Below are positions 1 to 8,348 of a stretch of 64,000 bases of DNA, piece after piece. The stretch lies in contig NZ_LT576451.1 in assembly GCF_900086645.1 (NCBI RefSeq), forward strand, positions 868,001 through 932,000, in the 5' to 3' direction. The notes under the pieces are model-generated. The model saw only the letters and a list, made by a program, of their open reading frames with translations. It made no database searches and was not told the DNA's origin. How positions within the stretch are numbered: the first letter of the stretch is position 1; every line of letters begins with the position of its first letter. This stretch comes from Curtobacterium sp. 9128. Its GTDB lineage: Bacteria > Actinomycetota > Actinomycetes > Actinomycetales > Microbacteriaceae. The translations under genes and the position numbers were made by a program.

Positions 1-1
1 G

Positions 2-703
2 CCGCTCGGTCTCGTCGGGCTCTACCTCCGCACGAAGCTCGAGGACACCCCGGAGTTCCGGGCGCTCAAGGCGAAGGGCGAGGTCGCGGCGAACCCGCTG
101 CGCCGCTCGATCCGCAGCTCGTGGAAGGCGCTGCTGTTCTGCGTCGGGTTCGTCGTGATCAAGGCCGTCGGTCACTGGATCCTGCAGACGTTCATGCCGT
201 CCTACCTGCAGACCGACCTCGGGTACTCCCCGCTGGTGTCCTACGGCGCCGTCGTCCTCGGGTTCATCGTGATCGCCGCCCTGGTGCCGTTCTTCGGGCT
301 GCTGTCGGACAAGATCGGCCGGAAGCCCGTCATGCTGGCCGGTTGCGCGGGGTTCGTCGTGTTGACCTACCCGACGCTCATGCTCATGAACGCCGGCAAC
401 TTCTGGGCGGCGGCCGGGGCGATGATGCTCCTCGGGTTGTTCATGGCCGCGTTCGACGGTGCCGTGAGTGCCGCGATGGCCGAGCTCTTCCCGACGAACA
501 TCCGCTACGGCTCGATGGGCATCGCCTACAACATCAGCGTGGCCGTCTTCGGTGGGATCACCCCGTACTTCGCCACCTGGCTGATCGCCTCCACGGGCAA
601 CACGTTCGCACCGGCCTTCTACGTGATGGCCGCCGCGCTGATCAGCGGCATCGCGGTCCTGCGGGCCCGCGAGACCAACAAGGCCTCGTTGCGTCCGGAG
701 TGA
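2..703 (+). CDS. MFS transporter, C-terminal part (window cuts the 5' end)
   Basis: The reading frame is open from the window edge, so only about 233 C-terminal residues are visible. They hold about five to six hydrophobic helices of the second half of a major facilitator. A cytoplasmic loop motif of the type GLLSDKIGRKPVM is visible (about residues 99-111 of this fragment), the signature between helices of MFS carriers. The sequence GTVSA-like stretch and the IRYGSMGIAYN segment resemble the metabolite:H+ symporter (MHS, ProP/KgtP-like) subfamily, which imports organic acids or osmolytes. The substrate cannot be read from this part. It ends 17 bases before a strong terminator, so it is the last gene of its unit. 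Confidence 0.85.
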   Translation, partial: PLGLVGLYLRTKLEDTPEFRALKAKGEVAANPLRRSIRSSWKALLFCVGFVVIKAVGHWILQTFMPSYLQTDLGYSPLVSYGAVVLGFIVIAALVPFFGLLSDKIGRKPVMLAGCAGFVVLTYPTLMLMNAGNFWAAAGAMMLLGLFMAAFDGAVSAAMAELFPTNIRYGSMGIAYNISVAVFGGITPYFATWLIASTGNTFAPAFYVMAAALISGIAVLRARETNKASLRPE

Positions 704-720
704 CGCGGCGACCCGGAGCC

Positions 721-762
721 GGTCTGGAGGTCCGTGGCGGGGGTGCCACGGGCCTCCAGGCC
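721..762 (+). terminator. Hairpin terminator after the MFS gene
   Basis: Arms CTGGAGG/CCTCCAG and CCGTGGC/GCCACGG pair around a short G-rich loop and are followed by a run of four T (764-767). It belongs to a family of similar GGAGG-containing terminators in this window (see 12901, 29893, 42509). Confidence 0.8.
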
Positions 763-815
763 GTTTTGCAGGGCGGTTTCATGCTCGACTCACGGTCCGC
801 CGCTATCGTGCTCAC

Positions 816-2336
816 GTGAGTTCGCAACCCGATGAGACGACTGTGCGCCGCGGACGCGGCGCCGTGCCGCCCCGGCACGGCCGCCAGAAGCGCGGTTTCG
901 GCGTGGTGCTGCCCGCCGTCGCCGGTGTGCTCACGATGGCCCTGCTGCTCGGCGGCGGCTACGCGGCGTACGCGTACAACCGCCTGGCGTCCAGCGTCAC
1001 CAAGGTCGACGCGATCACCGGTTCGACGGACAAGAAGGACGACGTCGACGGCAAGGCGATGAACATCCTGCTGGTCGGGGACGACCACCGGCCGGACAAC
1101 GCCACACCCGAGCAGATGGCGGAACTCAGCACCGAGTCGGACGGCGGTGCGACGAACACCGACACGATGATCGTGTTGCACATCTCCGCGGACGGCAAGG
1201 ACGCGACGATGATCTCGTTCCCGCGCGACTCCTACGTCGCGATCCCCGGCGTCGGCAAGGGCAAGCTCAACAGTGCCTTCTACTACGGCACCCTCAACGG
1301 CGGTGGTGCCGCCGGCGGTGCACAGCTGCTCATCAAGACGATCGAGGGGCTCAGCGGGCTGTCGATCGACCACTACGTGCGCGTCTCCCTGCTCGGGTTC
1401 TACGAGATCGTCAAGCAACTGGGACCGGTCTCGGTCTGCCTCAAGGAGCCGGCCAAGGACAGCTACTCGGGCGTCGACCTGCCGGCCGGCACGTCCGAGC
1501 TCGACGCCAAGCAGGCGCTGTCGTTCGTGCGGCAGCGGCACGGACTGCCGAACGGCGACCTCGACCGCCAGGTCCGTCAGCAGTACTTCCTGTCGCAGGA
1601 AGCGCGGAAGATCCTGTCGGCGGGCACCCTGCTCAACCCCGTGAAGACGACGAACATCATCGATGCCATCGGCGGGTCCATCGAGACCGACCAGGGGCTC
1701 GACATGCTCTCGCTCGCCACCCAGCTGCGGAACCTGCGGCCGGCGAACATCAAGTCGGCGACGATCCCGATCCTCGGCACCCCCACGATCTACGTCGGCG
1801 GCTCCGCCCTGTCGATCGTGGAGGTCGACACCGCCGGCATGCCCGCCTTCGTCCAGAGCCTCGTCGGACAGCCGGAGGCGTACACGAAGGCCACGGCGGC
1901 CGACCCGGCGAGCGTCGCGGTGACCGTGCTCAACGGCAGCGGCGTGACGGGCGCGGCAGGTGCCGCCGCCACGGTGCTCGCCGGACGGTCGTTCCAGGTC
2001 GGCGCACCGGGATCGTCGGACACCACCGCGACGACGATGGTGCAGTACCCCGCGGGCATGGAAGCGCAGGCCAAGGCCGTCGCCGCCGCGGTCCCCGGCG
2101 CGGTCGCCGTGCAGACCTCCTCGGTGCAGGGCGTGACGCTCGTCCTCGGCACGGACGGCAAGACGGCGGTCGCGGCCGAGCAGCCGGCCGACCCGGCGGC
2201 ACCGTCGGACGCGGCGTCCCCGTCGGACCAGGCGTCGTCGGACTCTGGCTCGTCGGACTCGGGATCGTCGTCCGAGCCGAGCCCGACGTCCACCGCCGTG
2301 CACAACTACGGCTCGGCGGACGCCTGCATCTACTAG
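816..2336 (+). CDS. LytR-CpsA-Psr (LCP) family cell-wall glycopolymer ligase
   Basis: A 506-residue membrane-anchored protein. A basic cytoplasmic N-terminus (1-28) is followed by one transmembrane helix (about 29-54). The LCP domain (about 80-300) shows MNILLVGDD, TDTMIVLHI and SFPRDSYVAIPG, the polyprenyl-phosphate-binding Arg/Asp region, and later SFVRQRHGLPNGDLDRQ. A LytR_C domain follows (about 368-450), then a Ser/Pro-rich tail. LCP enzymes transfer lipid-linked secondary polymers such as teichoic acid or arabinogalactan to peptidoglycan at the outer membrane face. The GTG at 816 is chosen because a TATCGT hexamer lies exactly 6 nt upstream, the pattern of a leaderless actinobacterial promoter. 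No Shine-Dalgarno sequence is present. Confidence 0.93.
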   Translation: MSSQPDETTVRRGRGAVPPRHGRQKRGFGVVLPAVAGVLTMALLLGGGYAAYAYNRLASSVTKVDAITGSTDKKDDVDGKAMNILLVGDDHRPDNATPEQMAELSTESDGGATNTDTMIVLHISADGKDATMISFPRDSYVAIPGVGKGKLNSAFYYGTLNGGGAAGGAQLLIKTIEGLSGLSIDHYVRVSLLGFYEIVKQLGPVSVCLKEPAKDSYSGVDLPAGTSELDAKQALSFVRQRHGLPNGDLDRQVRQQYFLSQEARKILSAGTLLNPVKTTNIIDAIGGSIETDQGLDMLSLATQLRNLRPANIKSATIPILGTPTIYVGGSALSIVEVDTAGMPAFVQSLVGQPEAYTKATAADPASVAVTVLNGSGVTGAAGAAATVLAGRSFQVGAPGSSDTTATTMVQYPAGMEAQAKAVAAAVPGAVAVQTSSVQGVTLVLGTDGKTAVAAEQPADPAAPSDAASPSDQASSDSGSSDSGSSSEPSPTSTAVHNYGSADACIY

Positions 2337-2346
2337 GTTCGAGGGT

Positions 2347-3129
2347 GTGGACAACGCATCGCGTCCGATCACCCTGATGACCTACAACATCAAGAACCCG
2401 GATCCGGCGCACGACTGGCCGGCCAGGCTCCCCGTCCTGCTCGACATCGTGCGGCGCCACGACCCGGACGTCCTGTGCGTGCAAGAGGCCTTCGACCACC
2501 AGATGGACGACCTCCGGCAGGGGCTCGGCGGCTACACGGCCGTCGGACAGGGGCGCGAGGGCGGCAGCGCGGGGGAGCACGCCGCGGTCTTCTTCCGACA
2601 TGACCGCCTCCGCCCGATCGAGGACGGGTCGTTCTGGCTGTCGGACACCCCGGACGAGCCGGTGTCGAACACGTGGGGCAGCCTGTTCCCCCGCATCGCG
2701 AACCACGTCCGCTTCCTGGACGTCGACGGGGCAGCGTTCACCCTGCTGACCACGCACCTGGACCACGAGGCGAACGAGCACGGGGACGAGATCCGCGGCA
2801 AGAGTGCTGCGCTCATCGTCGAGCGGCTCGCGGGTGTGGACGGCCCCGTCGTCGTCGCGGGGGACTGCAACGAACCGGCCGGCGCGGGGACGGCGTCGCG
2901 CGTCTTCGCCGACGGTGGGTACGTCGACACGTGGACGGTCGCGGGGGACCTGGACGACCGGACCGCGACGTTCAACGACTGGCTGCCACCGGTGGAGTCG
3001 GGGGAGCGGATCGACTGGGTCCTGACGAAGGACGTGACCGGGGTGGACCGTGTCGTGATCGACCACGACGGTCCGGAGACCTGGTTCGCGAGCGATCACT
3101 TCCCGGTGGTCGCGACGATCCGGATGTGA
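2347..3129 (+). CDS. Endonuclease/exonuclease/phosphatase (EEP) fold hydrolase
   Basis: A 260-residue protein of the DNase I-like EEP superfamily, which cleaves phosphodiester or phosphomonoester bonds with Mg2+. Visible signatures run in order: MTYNIKNPD near residue 12, VLCVQEAF (metal-binding Glu) near 45, GDCNEPAG near 178 and the C-terminal SDHFPVVATI with the catalytic Asp-His pair. No signal peptide or membrane helix is seen, so a cytoplasmic enzyme is likely. The substrate may be a nucleic acid, sphingolipid or inositol phosphate and cannot be decided. A TAGGTT hexamer lies 7 nt before the GTG start, suggesting its own leaderless transcript although it sits only 10 bases after the LCP gene. 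Confidence 0.85.
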   Translation: MDNASRPITLMTYNIKNPDPAHDWPARLPVLLDIVRRHDPDVLCVQEAFDHQMDDLRQGLGGYTAVGQGREGGSAGEHAAVFFRHDRLRPIEDGSFWLSDTPDEPVSNTWGSLFPRIANHVRFLDVDGAAFTLLTTHLDHEANEHGDEIRGKSAALIVERLAGVDGPVVVAGDCNEPAGAGTASRVFADGGYVDTWTVAGDLDDRTATFNDWLPPVESGERIDWVLTKDVTGVDRVVIDHDGPETWFASDHFPVVATIRM

Positions 3130-3138
3130 CCCGGGGGG

Positions 3139-3852
3139 TCAGCAGCTCTTCGTCGCGTTGACCGGCATCGGCGATCCGATCACGGTCACGGTGGTGTCGT
3201 CGGTCAACGCCGAGACGCCGTTCGTCCCCGCGCCCGGGCGGTCGGAAGCCCATCCCTCGGCGAGGAGCAGCTGCCAGGCTTCGGCGTCCCCCGACCCCAG
3301 GGACTCGCGGTCGCGCTTCGGGGTGTCGTGGATCAGGTCCGAGACGTCGTCGCCGACCTGGACGCCGTCGGGTCCGCTCAGCTCGACGATGCCGCCCGTG
3401 CGTGAACGGACCTCGTCGCGGAGCACGCGGACCTCGAGCGAGTTGCCGAGGTCGGACGGCTCGGAGAGCGCGGCGACACGGAGGGACCCGCCCCAGGTGT
3501 AGGTCGTCCCCGCCGGCAGGCAGCGTCCGCCGTCACCCTCGGCGGTGAGGGTGCGCGACGGGGTGCCGAACAGCCGGTCGAGGAGCTCCACGGTCGCGGA
3601 ACCGTTCCGCATCGACGCGACGGCCACGGTGCGGTCGCCGCGGCGGAGCGTGATGGACTCGGCACCCAGCTCGAGTCCGTCGACACGCTTCAGCTTGGCG
3701 TTCGAGACCGGAGACGGCGTGGTCGCCGGTGTCACCTCTGCTGCTGCGGCCCGGTCGTCAGCGGCCGCACCGGTCGTCAGATCGACGCTCGTGGTGCCGG
3801 CCACGAGGGCGAGCACGACGGCACCGGTCGCGAGCAGGGTCCGTGTGGTCAC
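3139..3852 (-). CDS. Secreted protein of unknown function
   Basis: A protein of about 237 residues. The N-terminus (TRTLLATGAVVLALVAGTTS) is a typical signal peptide core followed by an Ala/Thr/Pro-rich linker and about 180 residues of unrecognised exported domain ending in a Cys (MPVNATKSC). One other Cys (GGRCLPAG) could form a disulfide with it. The start is placed at GTG 3852 because TACCGT lies exactly 6 nt upstream; the ATG at 3855 would be too close to that hexamer. It converges with the EEP gene (9 bases between stops) and diverges from the GntR regulator. I recognise no family. Confidence 0.7.
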   Translation of the reverse strand: MTTRTLLATGAVVLALVAGTTSVDLTTGAAADDRAAAAEVTPATTPSPVSNAKLKRVDGLELGAESITLRRGDRTVAVASMRNGSATVELLDRLFGTPSRTLTAEGDGGRCLPAGTTYTWGGSLRVAALSEPSDLGNSLEVRVLRDEVRSRTGGIVELSGPDGVQVGDDVSDLIHDTPKRDRESLGSGDAEAWQLLLAEGWASDRPGAGTNGVSALTDDTTVTVIGSPMPVNATKSC

Positions 3853-3954
3853 CATTCGACGGTAGGGCCGACGGGCTCGTTGCACGACGTGTGTTACCGA
3901 ATCGGGGCCTGGCCGAAACCGGACCGTGACCTTGTGGTGGACTGGACAGGTCTT

Positions 3955-3967
3955 GTACATGTACCAT
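3955..3967 (+). promoter_or_regulatory. Operator and -10 of the HutC-type regulator operon
   Basis: The 10-base perfect palindrome GTACATGTAC (3955-3964) overlaps a TACCAT hexamer (3962-3967) that lies 7 nt before the ATG at 3975. A palindrome on the -10 of a GntR gene is the usual arrangement for autoregulation; HutC-type operators are often short AT-centred palindromes like this. Confidence 0.65.
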
Positions 3968-3974
3968 CACCGTC

Positions 3975-4688
3975 ATGCCCGTCTCATCGAAGCGACGCCT
4001 CGTCGCCGACGCCCTCCGCGACGCGATCGCGACGGGCCGGTACGTCTCCGGCGAACGACTCCCGGGGGAGCACGACCTCGCCGAGCGCTTCGCGGTCAGC
4101 CGCGGCACCGTCCGTGCAGCGCTCGCCGACCTTGCCGACGACGAGTACATCGCCACGCACGGCGGCATCGGTTCGGTCGTCACCTTCGACGGTGCTGCGC
4201 TCGACCCGCGTGCCGGGTGGGCACGGTCCATCGCCGGGAGCGGCACCGAGGTCCGGGCGTCCACGCTGCGGATCGAACGGATCGAGGACGCCGAACTCGC
4301 GAGCCTTGTCGACGCCGAACCGGCCTTCGTCGCCGTTGACCGGGTGCGCTCCGTGGTCGACGGTCCGCACGTCTCCTACGAGCGCAGCGTCGTGCCGCGC
4401 ATCGGCCGGCTCGACCGTGCCGTCGAGGACGGACTCGTCGAGGGGTCGTTGAGCGCGACGATCGAGGCGGCCGGCCTCGTCCCGGCGCGAGCGGAGCAGT
4501 GGATCGACGTCCGCCCGCTCGACGACGCCGAGGCCGCGGTCCTCGACCGCACCCCTGGTACCCCCTTCCTGCACAGCCGTCGGGTCTCCCGCACCGCGGG
4601 CGGTGCCTTCGTCGAGGCCGTCGACAGCCTGCTCGACCCCGAGCGCTTCCGCATCCACATGCGCTTCGGACAAGGAGACCCCCGATGA
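3975..4688 (+). CDS. GntR-family transcriptional regulator, HutC subfamily (UTRA domain)
   Basis: A 237-residue regulator. The N-terminal winged helix (about 5-68) contains YVSGERLPGEHDLAERF and SRGTVRAALADL, the canonical GntR helix-turn-helix. The C-terminal UTRA ligand-binding domain (about 85-232) has a well conserved ending with VSYERSVVPR and AEAVLDRTPGTPF-like sequence. It heads an operon: its stop overlaps the ATG of the ADP-ribosylglycohydrolase gene by 4 bases. It most likely senses the substrate or a phosphorylated product of the pathway encoded downstream and represses at the palindrome in front of its own start. In E. coli the comparable yeg cluster also carries a GntR/UTRA regulator (YegW). 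Confidence 0.9.
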   Translation: MPVSSKRRLVADALRDAIATGRYVSGERLPGEHDLAERFAVSRGTVRAALADLADDEYIATHGGIGSVVTFDGAALDPRAGWARSIAGSGTEVRASTLRIERIEDAELASLVDAEPAFVAVDRVRSVVDGPHVSYERSVVPRIGRLDRAVEDGLVEGSLSATIEAAGLVPARAEQWIDVRPLDDAEAAVLDRTPGTPFLHSRRVSRTAGGAFVEAVDSLLDPERFRIHMRFGQGDPR

Positions 4689-5731
4689 CCCGCACGACCA
4701 CCTCCGACCACGCGCTCGCTGCCTTCCGGGGCCTCGCGATCGGTGACGCCCTCGGCATGCCGACGCAGTCGATGTCCCTCGGGGAGATCCGCGAGGACCA
4801 CGGACGCATCACCGGGTTCGTCGACGCCGGCCCCCGGCAGCGCATCGCGCACGGCATGCCCGCCGCGAGCATCACCGACGACACCGAGCAGGCCGTGCTC
4901 GTCGCACGGCTGCTCGTCGAGGGCGACGGCCGGCTCGACCCGACCCGGTTCGCCGAGGCGCTCATCGACTGGGAGCGCGGGATGGCGGCGAAGGGATCCC
5001 TCGACCTGCTCGGCCCGAGCACGAAGACCGCGGTGCAGCGCATCCTCGACGGCGTCCCCGCGTCCGAAGCCGGTTCCACGGGCACCACCAACGGTGCGGC
5101 GATGCGGATCACGCCGGTCGGCATCACCACGACCGCTGACGACCTCGACGCGCTCGTCGACGCCGTGCAGGACGCCTCCCGCGTCACCCACGACACCGGG
5201 CTCGGCATCGGCGGCGCGGCCGCGATCGCCGCTGCCGTCAGTGCCGGCATCGACGGAGCGTCGCGTGCCGAGGCGCTGGACGTCGCGGTCGCCGCCGCCC
5301 GGATCGGGGAGCGACGGGGCCACTGGATCGCCGGGGCGTCGATCGCCGACAAGACCGCCTGGGCGCGGGAGTGGCTCCCGACCGTGCCGTCGTCCGACCG
5401 GATCGCCGCCATCGACGGCGTGATCGGCACGAGCGTCGCCAGTCAGGAGTCCGTCGTCGCCGCACTCGCCCTCGTGTCGCTCGACCTCGACCCGTGGGAG
5501 ACGCTCTGCACCGCCGCGAGCATCGGTGGCGACACCGACACGATCGCCGCGATGGCCGGCGCGGTGCTCGGCGCCGTGCACGGTGCCGGCGCGTGGTCGC
5601 CCGAGACCGTCGACCAGGTCGAGTCCGTGAACGACATCCGCTTCGCCGACGTCGTGACCCCCCTGCTGCAGCTCCGCGCGAGCCGCGTGGAGCGCGTGGA
5701 CCGCGCCCGCACCGCGAGCAGCACCTCCTAG
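4685..5731 (+). CDS. ADP-ribosylglycohydrolase-fold N-glycosidase (YegU-like)
   Basis: A 348-residue protein of the ADP-ribosylglycohydrolase (ARH/DraG) family, metal-dependent enzymes that cleave N-ribosidic bonds. Family motifs are complete: GLAIGDALGMPTQ near residue 17, SITDDTEQAV near 60 (metal-binding Thr-Asp-Asp), GTTNGAAMRI near 138 and SIGGDTDTIAAMAGAVLGA near 280 (the second metal Asp pair). All metal ligands look intact. The ATG at 4685 overlaps the regulator stop and is preceded by AAGGAG. Its place between a regulator, a nucleobase-type permease and a sugar kinase suggests that it hydrolyses a free nucleoside-like metabolite rather than reversing protein ADP-ribosylation. That is an inference from context. 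Confidence 0.88.
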   Translation: MTRTTTSDHALAAFRGLAIGDALGMPTQSMSLGEIREDHGRITGFVDAGPRQRIAHGMPAASITDDTEQAVLVARLLVEGDGRLDPTRFAEALIDWERGMAAKGSLDLLGPSTKTAVQRILDGVPASEAGSTGTTNGAAMRITPVGITTTADDLDALVDAVQDASRVTHDTGLGIGGAAAIAAAVSAGIDGASRAEALDVAVAAARIGERRGHWIAGASIADKTAWAREWLPTVPSSDRIAAIDGVIGTSVASQESVVAALALVSLDLDPWETLCTAASIGGDTDTIAAMAGAVLGAVHGAGAWSPETVDQVESVNDIRFADVVTPLLQLRASRVERVDRARTASSTS

Positions 5732-5806
5732 CCCCCGGTCGGTGGCATCCCCCACGAGCCACCGCCCGGTCCCACCCCAAGCCCTTCCGACGACGTAAGA
5801 GGAACC

Positions 5807-7294
5807 ATGGCAGACACCCCGAGCTCGGGAACCCTCACCAGCATCGAGCAGCGCGGCATCGAACCGGTGCCCGCCGCCGAGCGCACCGGGAACGCCGGCG
5901 CGCTGTTCTGGGTGTGGTTCGCCGCCAACATCTCCATCCTCGGTCTGCCCCTCGGCGCGACCCTGGTGGCGTTCCAGCACCTGAACATCTGGCAGGCGCT
6001 CCTCGTCGCCGTGATCGGCGCCGCGGGGTCGTTCGCCGTGGTCGGTGTGATCTCGATCGCCGGGCGCCGTGGTGGCGCACCCGGCCTGACCCTGAGCCGC
6101 GCGGTCTTCGGCGTCCGCGGCAACATCGGCCCGACGTTCGTCTCGCTGCTGTCCCGCCTGGGCTGGGAGACGGTGAACACCACGACCGCGGCCTTCGTGC
6201 TGCTGTCGCTGTTCACGATCCTCTTCGGCACGGACGGGGACGCCAAGCACAACCCGGTCCTGACGATCGTCGCGATCCTGGTCTTCGTCGTCGCGACCGT
6301 GCTCATCTCCGGCCTGGGCCACGCCTTCATCGTCGCCGTGCAGAAGTGGGCCACGTGGGTCTTCGGCGCGCTGAACGTCTTCGTCGCCGTGTTCCTGGTC
6401 GTCCGCGTGGACTGGCACGTCGTCGGCAGCGCCCCCGCCGGGCCCGTCGCAGCGATGGTGATCGGCATCGGGACCATCGCCGCCGGCACCGGCATCGGGT
6501 GGGCGACCGCCGGTGCGGACATCGCCCGCTACTCGAAGACGAGCGTCCGCGCGGCCAAGCTGGTCAGCGCGAGCGCAGCCGGTGCCGGCATCCCGCTCGT
6601 CGTGCTCGTCGGCCTGGGCGCGCTGGTCTCCGCTGGCGATCCGACGCTGGCGCAGGCGGGCGACCCCGTCGCCGCGATCCGTGACCTGCTGCCCGGCTGG
6701 ATGGCGGTGCCGTACCTCATCGCGGCGTTCGGCGGGCTGCTCCTCTCGAACCACCTGTCCGTGTACTCGGCGAGCCTCACGACGCTCACGCTCGGCATCA
6801 AGGTGCCCCGGGTCTGGGCGGTCACCGTGGACGTCGTGGTCACGTTCCTCGGGGCGATGTACTTCATGCTCGTCGCGGACGGCTTCTACGCGCCGTTCAT
6901 CACCTTCATCTCGGTGCTCGCCGTGCCGATCACCGCCTGGCTCGGCGTCTTCATCGCCGACATCCTCCGTCGCACCTGGTACGACCCGGTGGCCCTGCTC
7001 GACCTCCGCGCCGGCGGCCGGTACTGGTACTCGGGCGGCATCGCGTGGCGCGCCGTCATCGCGTGGGCCGTCGCGATCGTCGTCGGCTTCCTGTTCACGA
7101 GCGTGCAGGTCGGCGACGCGGACCCGGTCTTCGTCGGCGCGTTCTCGAGCACCTGGATCGGCGCCAACGGACTCGGTTGGATCGTCACCTTCTTCGTCGC
7201 CGCAGCCGTGTACGTGCTCACGGGCGGCCCGAAGGGCGTGCTCCACGAGCCGGTCGACGAGTCCGCGCCGATGCACGTGACGGAGCACGCCTGA
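5807..7294 (+). CDS. NCS1-family nucleobase/cation symporter (CodB-like permease)
   Basis: A 495-residue integral membrane protein with about 12 hydrophobic helices. The first region (NAGALFWVWFAANISILGLP) and the SRAVFGVRGN motif near residue 100 are typical of the cytosine/allantoin/purine permease group (NCS1), sodium- or proton-coupled importers of nucleobases and related compounds. The TNLYSASL-equivalent region reads SVYSASLTTLTLG. An AAGAGG ribosome-binding site lies just upstream of the ATG. It overlaps the kinase gene by one base. In the E. coli yegTUVW cluster the transporter is a nucleoside:H+ symporter (YegT), so a functionally related but unrelated permease seems to fill the same slot here. 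The transported compound is unknown. Confidence 0.88.
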   Translation: MADTPSSGTLTSIEQRGIEPVPAAERTGNAGALFWVWFAANISILGLPLGATLVAFQHLNIWQALLVAVIGAAGSFAVVGVISIAGRRGGAPGLTLSRAVFGVRGNIGPTFVSLLSRLGWETVNTTTAAFVLLSLFTILFGTDGDAKHNPVLTIVAILVFVVATVLISGLGHAFIVAVQKWATWVFGALNVFVAVFLVVRVDWHVVGSAPAGPVAAMVIGIGTIAAGTGIGWATAGADIARYSKTSVRAAKLVSASAAGAGIPLVVLVGLGALVSAGDPTLAQAGDPVAAIRDLLPGWMAVPYLIAAFGGLLLSNHLSVYSASLTTLTLGIKVPRVWAVTVDVVVTFLGAMYFMLVADGFYAPFITFISVLAVPITAWLGVFIADILRRTWYDPVALLDLRAGGRYWYSGGIAWRAVIAWAVAIVVGFLFTSVQVGDADPVFVGAFSSTWIGANGLGWIVTFFVAAAVYVLTGGPKGVLHEPVDESAPMHVTEHA

Positions 7295-8226
7295 TGCCGC
7301 GGCTCGTCTCCGTCGGCAACGTCATCGTCGACATCGTGATGCGCGTCGGGGAACTGCCGGAGCCCGGTGGCGACGTGATCGCGTCGTCGTCGGACATCAC
7401 GGCCGGTGGCGGCCTGAACACGATGGTCGCCGCTCGGCGTGACGGCCTCGAGGTCGTGTTCGCCGGGCAGTACGGCACCGGCCCGTTCGGCGACGTGGTC
7501 CGCGCCGCGCTCGCCGCTGCCGACGTCGAGGTCCTGCAGCCCGGGGTTCCCGACCAGGACAGCGGGTACTGCGTCGCGCTGGTGGACGCCTCAACCGAGC
7601 GCACCTTCGTCACGAGTGTCGGCGCGGAGGGGCGTCTCGGGACCGCCGAGCTGGACCGCGTCGACCTCCGGGACGACGACACCCTGTTCGTGTCCGGGTA
7701 CGGGCTCGCCCACCCGGTGAACGGGCGTGCGATCGCGTCCTGGATCACGACGATCCCGGCATCGGTACGGGTCGTGTTCGACCCGTCGCCACTCGTCGCG
7801 ACGCTGGACCCGCAGGTGGTCGCGCCCGTGACGGCGCGTACCGACGTCCTGTCCACGAACGCCCGGGAGGCCCGGCTCATGTCGCCGGGATCGGCCGACC
7901 TCCGGCAGGCGGTCACCGCCATGGCCGCGGTCGCGCGGGGCGCGGTGCTGGTGCGTGACGGCGGGGCCGGGTGCTGGATCGCGGACGATTCGCTCCCCGA
8001 CGGGCCCGTCCTGGTGCCGGGGTTCACGGTCGCAGCCGTGGACACGAACGGAGCCGGCGACGCCCACGGTGGCGTCCTGGTCGCGGCGCTGTCCCGTGGT
8101 GCGCCGCTCCTCGACGCCGTGCGGCGTGCCAACGCCGCGGCGGCGATCGCCGTCTCGCGCCTCGGTCCCGCGACCGCGCCCACCCGGGCCGAGACCGACG
8201 CGTTCCTCGCCGCCCACCCGGCGTAG
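7294..8226 (+). CDS. PfkB-family sugar/nucleoside kinase (YegV-like)
   Basis: A 310-residue ribokinase-fold kinase. The N-terminal substrate motif is ITAGGGLNTMVAARR and the C-terminal anion-hole/catalytic motif is DTNGAGDAHGG, in which the Asp of GAGD is the catalytic base. The start ATG shares its A with the permease stop (TGATG), so translation is coupled. Given the N-glycosidase and permease in the same operon, the likely reaction is ATP-dependent phosphorylation of the sugar released by the glycosidase, or of the imported nucleoside. The His after GAGDA (where most relatives have Phe) is slightly unusual. It ends the operon; no clear terminator hairpin follows. Confidence 0.88.
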   Translation: MPRLVSVGNVIVDIVMRVGELPEPGGDVIASSSDITAGGGLNTMVAARRDGLEVVFAGQYGTGPFGDVVRAALAAADVEVLQPGVPDQDSGYCVALVDASTERTFVTSVGAEGRLGTAELDRVDLRDDDTLFVSGYGLAHPVNGRAIASWITTIPASVRVVFDPSPLVATLDPQVVAPVTARTDVLSTNAREARLMSPGSADLRQAVTAMAAVARGAVLVRDGGAGCWIADDSLPDGPVLVPGFTVAAVDTNGAGDAHGGVLVAALSRGAPLLDAVRRANAAAAIAVSRLGPATAPTRAETDAFLAAHPA

Positions 8227-8348
8227 GCCGACCGCCGGGGCCGCACCGGGCCTCCCGTCCGGCGAGCACCCGCCGGCCTGGCCGCTGCGCGCATCGGGGG
8301 ACAGCCTCCTGGAGCGGTCCTGACGGCGGCCTGCGTACCGTCGGCGGC

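Noticed and set aside
642-2372. Long minus-strand ORF (576 codons) opposite the LCP gene
   Set aside because: It is an Arg/Val/Gly-rich antisense shadow of the LCP gene, with no domain or start signal. GC-rich DNA gives many such frames.
4685-5731. ADP-ribosylglycohydrolase as part of a DarTG-like toxin-antitoxin or defence system
   Set aside because: No ADP-ribosyltransferase partner is adjacent. The neighbours are a permease, a kinase and a UTRA regulator, which fit catabolism.
4376-7288. 970-codon open frame on the minus strand opposite the permease operon
   Set aside because: The product is an unnatural string of Arg, Asp, Gly and His. The plus strand encodes three recognisable enzymes with intact motifs.
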